DNA of 64,000 bases. Source: Arctopsyche grandis (lineage: Eukaryota; Arthropoda; Insecta; Trichoptera; Hydropsychidae). The position numbers and the translations under genes were made by a program. The notes beneath the pieces are model-generated. The model did no database searches, had not been told where the DNA came from, and was given only the letters and a program-made list of their open reading frames with translations. The stretch covers positions 25,133,001 through 25,197,000 of the forward strand of contig NC_135362.1 in the NCBI RefSeq assembly GCF_051622035.1, written 5' to 3'. Shown here in pieces: positions 60,001 through 64,000 of the stretch (positions within the stretch are counted from its first letter, which is position 1; the number at the start of each line of letters is the position of its first letter).

Positions 60001-60121
60001 TCCGAGGAAGAAGCCCAGGAGTACCCTAAGGACGATGACTGCCACGTAGGAGATGTAAGCAGCTGCAGGAGTCAGCAGAGTCAACAAGCTGGCGGCCAGC
60101 ATTGAGTATCCAAACACCCTC
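42011..60121 (-). CDS. SLC17-type MFS transporter (phosphate cotransporter/sialin-like), 5' end missing
   Basis: Twelve-helix major facilitator of the anion/phosphate symporter group. Exons on complement: 59919-60121, 59362-59448, 59153-59286, 56115-56264, 43866-43998, 43622-43777, 42306-42391, 42011-42226. All are GT-AG, all phases agree, giving 387 codons plus stop. Recognisable parts: RVLLGFFLGATWPAILPLAARW followed by IPPMERSK (family loop motif), then SSLGAAITMPICGFLIS, SGPVWAIIITHGMSVFGYFTVITQLPTYMK (family signature), SLPYLGKYFFALSMALFADYLR, GTIFGMANTLSSLGGFLSSYMVG and the end FGSGNLQPWN. The hydrophilic C-tail carries EEQIPLREK. The first visible exon starts mid-codon near helix 3, so about 90-110 N-terminal residues are upstream, beyond 64000 or undetected. 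Intron 43999-56114 is 12 kb and TE-rich. Substrate cannot be told from sequence; insect relatives are annotated as Picot-like phosphate cotransporters. Confidence 0.93.
42430..42478 (-). mobile_element. SINE 3' tail fragment
   Basis: Reverse complement of the family's 3' hairpin (CCAGGAAGGC...GCCTTCCTGG). It lies 39 bp inside an SLC17 intron. Confidence 0.7.
42514..42915 (+). mobile_element. Solo LTR, family B, with 4-bp TSD
   Basis: Starts TGTTACGTACACTCGG, ends CCCCTACGCAACA. GTAT at 42510-42513 and 42916-42919. Contains a TATA-like TCCTTATAAGG and a poly(A) signal in ATCAATAAATGCTGTGAC. Its end matches 60932-61456 and the reverse of 43316-43613. Confidence 0.85.
43018..43231 (-). mobile_element. 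SINE head, minus strand
   Basis: On the minus strand: CCAGCAGAATAGACTAGTGG, then GTAACGGGTTCAAATTCCAC (B box), then the TTTGCCAATTTATCTGATTT body. 3' hairpin absent. Confidence 0.75.
43316..43613 (-). mobile_element. Solo LTR, family B, inserted next to an SLC17 splice donor
   Basis: On the minus strand it runs from TATAACGTGGGA to ACCCTTACGCAACA. ATAT at 43312-43315 and 43614-43617 is the TSD. The transporter exon ends at 43622 and the donor is GTAAATAT, so the LTR begins right after the eighth intron base, in the gene's own orientation. Confidence 0.8.
44000..45179. other. Start of the 12 kb SLC17 intron, no feature recognised
   Basis: AT-rich intron sequence; short AAAT tandem at 44298-44320. 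Confidence 0.4.
45180..45400 (-). mobile_element. SINE fragments, minus strand
   Basis: 45180-45286 repeats the TTTGCCAATTTATCTGATTT body and head end (CTGACCAGCAGC). 45302-45400, read on minus, has a second tRNA-like head with GGGTTCGATTCCG as B box. Probably two damaged SINEs. Confidence 0.55.
45470..45820 (+). mobile_element. Non-LTR retrotransposon C-terminal fragment
   Basis: ORF 45622-45819 encodes VLEWYPKECTRVKGRQQGRWADAIRK followed by WMRVAQNRDEWKRVGEAFIQQW, the usual tail of insect endonuclease/reverse-transcriptase polyproteins. The preceding part (RIKRLKWQWTGHVARRM) is in another frame, so there is a frameshift. Lies in the SLC17 intron, antisense to the gene. Confidence 0.75.
45831..47269. 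other. SLC17 intron sequence, no feature recognised
   Basis: AT-rich; ORFs at 46371-46580 and 46933-47238 look like chance frames and match nothing I know. Confidence 0.35.
47270..47752 (-). mobile_element. Third, diverged piggyBac-like copy
   Basis: In reverse complement it begins after TTAA (47753-47756) with CCCTTTGAATGCTGACC and follows 5803-6300 through the GCATTTAGATTGTGA and GCAAGATATATTAGAGAGTC blocks. Its far end is different (CAGTGGCCTCAAGTGCGGCC), so it may be a related subfamily. Confidence 0.65.
48304..48500 (+). mobile_element. Non-LTR retrotransposon fragment
   Basis: About 200 bp closely matching 45479-45663 (KRLKWQWVSHLARRMDERWTKVLEWYPGEC), ending abruptly at 48500 just before a SINE head. 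Confidence 0.7.
48526..50215 (+). mobile_element. SINE interrupted by a hAT element
   Basis: The head (ACCAGCGACGTGGACTAGTG, B box GGTCCGAGTCCC) runs to 48590, is broken by 48591-50067 and resumes at 50076 with CCGCTGCTGGCCAGACTTTG. CACTAGAG is repeated at both sides of the break. Confidence 0.85.
48591..50067 (+). mobile_element. hAT transposon relic with exact 8-bp TSD
   Basis: 1477 bp, TIRs TAGGGCTGCCATACGTCC and (reversed) TAGGGCTGCCATAAGTGTC; TSD CACTAGAG at 48583-48590 and 50068-50075. ORF 49115-49741 (208 codons) carries the hAT C-terminal dimerisation region: FAIPPHNAHVERVLSLIKNQ, then RNSLSIDTVKIIIQCTLNY. The BED zinc finger and catalytic N-terminal half are absent, so it is an internally deleted, non-autonomous copy. 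Confidence 0.92.
50631..50994 (+). mobile_element. tRNA-derived SINE, near full length
   Basis: Head ACCAGCAGCATAGATCAGTG, B box CGGGTTCAATCCC, body, and 3' hairpin CCAGGAAGGT...GGCCTTCCTGG, then a short A-rich AAAAATAAAA tail. Best full-length reference copy in the window. Confidence 0.88.
50995..52394. other. SLC17 intron sequence, no feature recognised
   Basis: AT-rich except a GC-richer patch at 51310-51390. ORFs at 51616-51962 are overlapping chance frames. Confidence 0.35.
52395..52689. mobile_element. MITE with imperfect TIRs
   Basis: Ends GTCTATTCATACTATCATAC and (reversed) AATCTATTCATAGTATACAG; interior GC-rich with ATGCGCATGCGCAAT. TSD not resolved. Confidence 0.6.
52690..53289. 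other. SLC17 intron sequence with poly-G runs
   Basis: G-runs of 8 at about 52861 and about 15 at 52943-52957; otherwise nothing recognised. Confidence 0.4.
53290..53450 (+). repeat. Dispersed repeat, inverted copy at 58319-58470
   Basis: Shares CTCTTATCCGATCGTTTTCA and CATATTGCTCATTTTGGTCA with the reverse complement of 58319-58470. It reads through as an ORF by chance (53277-53462). Confidence 0.75.
53463..54583. other. SLC17 intron sequence, no feature recognised
   Basis: AT-rich, no exon or transposon end seen. Confidence 0.35.
54584..55005 (+). mobile_element. Diverged SINE copy
   Basis: tRNA-like head with B box GTGGGTTCAAGTCCTGG, CTGCTGGCGAGGTCTTG, then a body with TTTCTCGCAAATTTT and CATAGATGTCTCTAT shared with 50631-50994. 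No clear 3' hairpin. Confidence 0.6.
55006..56114. other. SLC17 intron sequence, no feature recognised
   Basis: AT-rich intron DNA ending at the donor-side edge of exon 56115-56264. Confidence 0.35.
56666..56961. mobile_element. PIF/Harbinger-like MITE
   Basis: 296 bp with TIRs GGGCGGTTTCAGACTAGCGT on both sides and the 3-bp target TAA at 56663-56665 and 56962-56964. Interior is rich in GCGCGTATA words. TAA target and GGG start fit PIF/Harbinger. Confidence 0.8.
57060..58740. mobile_element. Large (about 1.7 kb) foldback element
   Basis: The two halves are inverse copies around about 57945. Outer parts are tandem CATTTCATCGCGGTGG-like units (57072-57205 and reversed at 58640-58725); next come the paired TATTTCGATATTTTGTACGC blocks (57470s and 58240s), the paired GATGATCTAATT/TCAAAACATC blocks (57665-57735 and 58138-58178), and an inner stem (57890-57925 and 57965-58000). 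No TSD resolved. The right arm also contains the repeat at 58319-58470. Confidence 0.7.
58319..58470 (-). repeat. Dispersed repeat, inverted copy of 53290-53450
   Basis: Reverse complement of 53290-53450; a GTGAAACGTAAAAGAGGTTTG unit is repeated once at its end (about 58447-58500). Confidence 0.75.
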
Positions 60122-60931
60122 CTGCAAAAAAAATCATGAAACATCAGAAATTTTAAAAAACACTATATAGAATTATAATCATTGTATGAGTCATTTTCAA
60201 ATGTATATAAAAAAAGCAATTTGTTAAATGTATGTTAAATGTGTAACAAAGCGTATGTTAAATGTGTCGAGGAAGGTCAAAAGCAAGACGTTTCGATAAA
60301 TGTAATAAAAATTCGTTCGGACCTTTGGCCCTTTGAGTAGTCGCCCTTTGAGTACAGTTCAAACGAAACGTTCGCCTGACCCACTCTGATTGACCTATAG
60401 TCGCACAAATTGCGAGATCAAAAGATTGATCTCATTTCAATTTGTCCCATTGATGTATGATGTCAGTCATTGAGGACCAATTTTTACCAAAGCTGGTGAA
60501 TTTTTTAAGAACTTACTTCATATACAATGTACTCGATTTCGCTTACTAAAGCAAATTTTTTTTTTTTCAAATCCCCTAATTCTAACCCAAAAATCATAAT
60601 GAAATAGATCTCAATCTCAAAAACTCATTTTAAACTGGTGATAATCACGTGACTACAGCATTGCATCACACCCGCACCCACGCAATTGTGGCAGTGTGCG
60701 AACAAGATGAAAGCCATGTCCACGTCAATATAAAACTCAGTCTCGATACTTTATTTTACTTTACTCAGATACTTGACTTTATTCATCTCGGTGTCTTCCA
60801 TACCGAACAAATCTCGATATTCTTGAGAGTACATTGTCCTTTGAAATTTAACGAATGGTTTATACACTAGCGGATCCAAGCGGGGAGGCAAGGGGCTAAT
60901 GGGCCACATCCTAGAGAATTAAATAAGGTAT
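60122..60931. other. Upstream intron of the SLC17-type gene, nothing recognised
   Basis: No further transporter exon seen here. A CGAAACGTTCGCC patch near 60362 and a poly-T tract near 60560 only. Confidence 0.35.
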
Positions 60932-61456
60932 TGTAACGTGGGAAGACGAGAGAGAGTATCAACTGTCTAAGTGCATTCGTGGATGAACAATAGAGACCCC
61001 GGATTAGGCTAACGGGACTCAGTAAGTGTCTGAACAAAGTATAAGCTGGGTTTCTCACAGAACGGGGCGAGTGCGCGTATACATGCCAATGGATCGGGGA
61101 TGCTATTCTGGGCAACTTGTCCTTTATAAGGAGGTAAACACGGTAGATCAATTATTCTGGAGTGAGCGGTGTAAGTGCCCGAATAAAGGATACGCTGGAG
61201 TTCTCACTGACCTGGGTGAGTGCGTTCGTGAACAATATACTCGCCAGGGTAGACCTTTAAGTGCCTAGACAATAAACACATTAATGAATCGGAGAAGCTG
61301 CGCTGGACAACTTGTCCTTTATAAGGATGTACACATGGTAGATCAGATTATTCTAAGATGAGCGTAGGTTTCGTGTGGACCTCCCAAATCATTGAATAAA
61401 TGCTGTGAAGCGACTTTGGCCTTTCATTTGGATCTTGAACCCACCCCCACGCAACA
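60932..61456 (+). mobile_element. LTR, family B, with internal duplication
   Basis: From TGTAACGTGGGAAG to CCCACGCAACA. The flanks GTAT/GTAC match in three of four. The CTTGTCCTTTATAAGGA promoter-like block occurs twice (about 61116 and 61307), so the unit carries a partial tandem duplication. Ends with the same ATTGAATAAATGCTGTGA block as 42514-42915. Confidence 0.75.
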
Positions 61457-61659
61457 GTACATATTATAAACAATCGAAATTATGTATTTTGTGTTTTAAT
61501 AATTCAGTTAAAATAATTTTGTACAATAAGCTTATAATAATAATGTAATAACTGATTAAACGTTTAATTATTATTGAAAAAAATATGTGTGTGTGTGTAT
61601 TACAAATTATGAATGGCCTCCTCTCTGCCAATTTTCTGGATCCGCCCCTGAGTTTATAC

Positions 61660-61802
61660 CGGGTTGACACGATGCAACTAGCTTGATCCAAGTTACTTGA
61701 CGAGTATCTTTGCAACAGGTGATCCAATCGTTTTTGAACGTTTTTGACGTACAAGTAACGTCCGAGCTACTTGGTCCAAGCTACCTGTATCGTGTCAACC
61801 CG
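61660..61802. mobile_element. Short MITE
   Basis: 143 bp with TIRs CGGGTTGACACGATGCAACT and (reversed) CGGGTTGACACGATACAGGT, continuing through AGCTTG and CCAAGT. TSD not clear. Confidence 0.75.
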
Positions 61803-62979
61803 ATATTAGGAAAATAGTTTATTTGTGGTTCGAGATTGCAATGACCCATTGATAAAAATTCTCTTGGCAAAAAAAAGGCGCAAATACGCAGATACAGATT
61901 TTTTTTCAAATTTGCGATCAAATGCAAACTACGGACGGTCTACGGCCCACAGTTTAAAAGTCACTGCCGAATGTATATATGTATGTATATACATTAACCG
62001 TGAACCACGAACCGTGGACTAATAAGATAAGTTTAAAATAAATTCTAAGATCACGTTTTAATTACAAATCTAAACAAAATTCACGTTTAAAGATAATATC
62101 TAATTAACTATTTATTGTGTCTACATAATTGTTCAAAATATCCTATATATTATATGTATTAACATACATATTATCGTTGCCAGAAAAATACACAGATGTC
62201 GATCTTTAAGCTCGTGCAATACAAATTCACGCATTTAATAATTCAAACAGCAGCAAGTCATATATGTACATATTACATAGATAGATTGATATTAATAGCT
62301 GTGCGATTCTGTTTGACATATGATACTATATTAATTATTACAATCAATGAAAATAAACCCGTCCATATAAATATGTACATATAGTAATTAAGCTTAATGA
62401 CTGGATGAGTACATTTATGTCTCATAGCTTTTTTTTGTTATCTTTTTATGTATACAGTATAAATTTCGTTTTATTGTACAATACAGTATAATTTATATTT
62501 AATATCATAATGTATTATTGATGTTAAGTGTCAAAATAAGATTCTATGAAGATAAATAATGCTATCAATGGTGAAAATGTGCGGTTTAATATTGTTATCT
62601 AAAAAGTTATTGTTGACGCTTGACAACTTCCTGTGTCGATTTTGCGACTTTTATGAATTACGAGTACATACGAATGTCTGTCAGTCGTTTTCACTTTACG
62701 ATAGTGTGTTATAAAATGAAACAATATCGCGCATTTGATCTTCCGCCTGGTGCAAGGTGACTCTTGGTTGTTTTATATGCAGTTATATTAACGAAAAAAT
62801 ATCGTAACGATCCATTCATACGGTAGAAACTTTCGAAAAGTTCGATTGTATTGCGCATTTTGAATGGTTTCGGTAAAAGGAAAAAAATGTAAAACAATAT
62901 CTTTCATACATTTTGTTTGGCGCGTTCACACCAAGAACATACAAAATTTTCAATTATTTTTCTATATACTTATTATTAT
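61803..62979. other. AT-rich sequence, nothing recognised
   Basis: No exon, repeat end or RNA gene seen. Confidence 0.35.
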
Positions 62980-63145
62980 TATTTGAAATGGCAATGAGCG
63001 AGTCACGTAGTTAGAAGAATGGGTGAAAGAATGATAACTGAGAGAATGTAAAAGGGTGATGGATGGATAAATTTAGAAAAATGTGTGAGATGAGATGGAG
63101 GAGATTTGCTCAAAGCAAAGGCGAAAACAGAGCTTGTTGCAGAGG
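62980..63145 (+). mobile_element. Decayed non-LTR retrotransposon fragment
   Basis: GAAATGGCAATGAGCGAGTC followed by a TAGAAGAATG block and a GTGTGAGATGAGATGGAG block parallels 45590-45760 (KWQW..H..RRM ... RKMCGVRWMR). Confidence 0.55.
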
Positions 63146-64000
63146 TTTCCATCTCCAGAGTTTCCAGATGTTGATTTTTTTAATATAATTAATATAATTT
63201 GGATCAGTTCGTCCATAAATTTTTTTATTGGATAAAAGCCTATCCACTTCTAAGCTACGCTTATAACATTCTCCCTTGCATTATTTTACTTTCTCTTGGG
63301 TACTCTAACTCTGGAGCACTTCTTTTGTCCATCCGTCTAACCTCTAGTCACCTCTCTTCGATGTTCTTTGCTTTCCGTCTGTCTTTTTTACGGTTCGGTG
63401 ATAATTTCGCACACGTCACGAAAACCTCGAACATGGAATATCTGGCACTCGGAAATTCCATCCACCGGGAGTTAAAATTATAACGTTAAAGAAACAGTTA
63501 CAATTATAAATCCGAGTGTCGGATTTTCCGTATTCGGGATTTTCGTGGCAACGATTGTCGTGTGCGAGATCGCCATGTGCGAAATTCTCCCATTACCCCT
63601 TTTTACACCCAGCATACAAGGTTTCATACTTAGAGCATAGAACTTTTGGCATTCGATTCCTAAATGTTTTGTATATATACGCCATCACTACCAAAACACA
63701 TTGAAAACTGAAGTTTATTCGCAATATACGAATAATTTATTATATTGGAAATATTATTCGGAAATTATAAATTGTTCCTACATTTGAAACCAAACTTTCT
63801 AATACACTAACCACCAAATACTCTCATAAAACTCGTTGTATTTACGAAGACCCACCCCCACTCTTTGGAGCATGTGCGCAAACACAAAAGTGAGTACAAT
63901 ATCATTGAGTGCGCATCTTTTTCATGGAGTAGGGTGAGCCATCGTGAGCACTGTAAATATTGAAGCTGCTATTTGTATCATCTCAATAAGAACACTTAAG
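63146..64000. other. Window end, nothing recognised
   Basis: No transporter exon or transposon end seen. ORFs at 63199-63483 and 63516-63704 match nothing known to me. Confidence 0.35.

Overview
The window is eukaryotic nuclear DNA, almost certainly from an insect. The evidence is intron-split genes with GT-AG borders, a cytochrome c of insect type, an AT-rich background full of CATA/TATG microsatellites, and a dense mix of insect-type transposons (piggyBac-like, hAT, P-like, PIF/Harbinger-like, Helitron, LTR, non-LTR, tRNA-derived SINE). I cannot name the order or species from sequence alone.

Five protein-coding genes are supported by joined exons with consistent reading phase. From left to right they are: (1) a fatty-acid amide hydrolase 2-like amidase on +, 5001-9449, whose N-terminal exon(s) I did not find; (2) a NEDD8-specific protease (SENP8/Den1) on -, 11643-12614, with a likely non-coding first exon near 15083; (3) cytochrome c on +, 19942-20434; (4) ZUP1, a K63-ubiquitin-specific Cys protease with zinc fingers, on +, 25400-31943, 14 coding exons; (5) an SLC17-type major facilitator (phosphate cotransporter/sialin-like) on -, 42011-60121, whose 5' exons lie outside the window and which has a 12 kb intron. 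They are ordinary housekeeping or metabolic genes and do not form a functional cluster.

Most other interpretable sequence is mobile DNA. Many insertions show both ends and a target-site duplication (TSD): a 1.5 kb hAT relic nested inside a SINE (48591-50067), a P-element-like non-autonomous element (36697-37369), solo LTRs of two families, TTAA-flanked piggyBac-like copies, and many MITEs or foldback palindromes. One foldback family keeps the same unequal termini while its core changes. A SINE family with a conserved 3' hairpin occurs about eight times. One solo LTR sits eight bases into an SLC17 intron and leaves the splice donor intact.

The stretches 33.1-42.0 kb, 44.0-45.2 kb, 51.0-52.4 kb and 61.8-64.0 kb are AT-rich intron or intergenic DNA with little else visible. 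I found no CRISPR array, prokaryotic operon, rRNA or convincing functional tRNA gene, and nothing that amounts to a new multi-gene system. The most novel material is the transposon structure.
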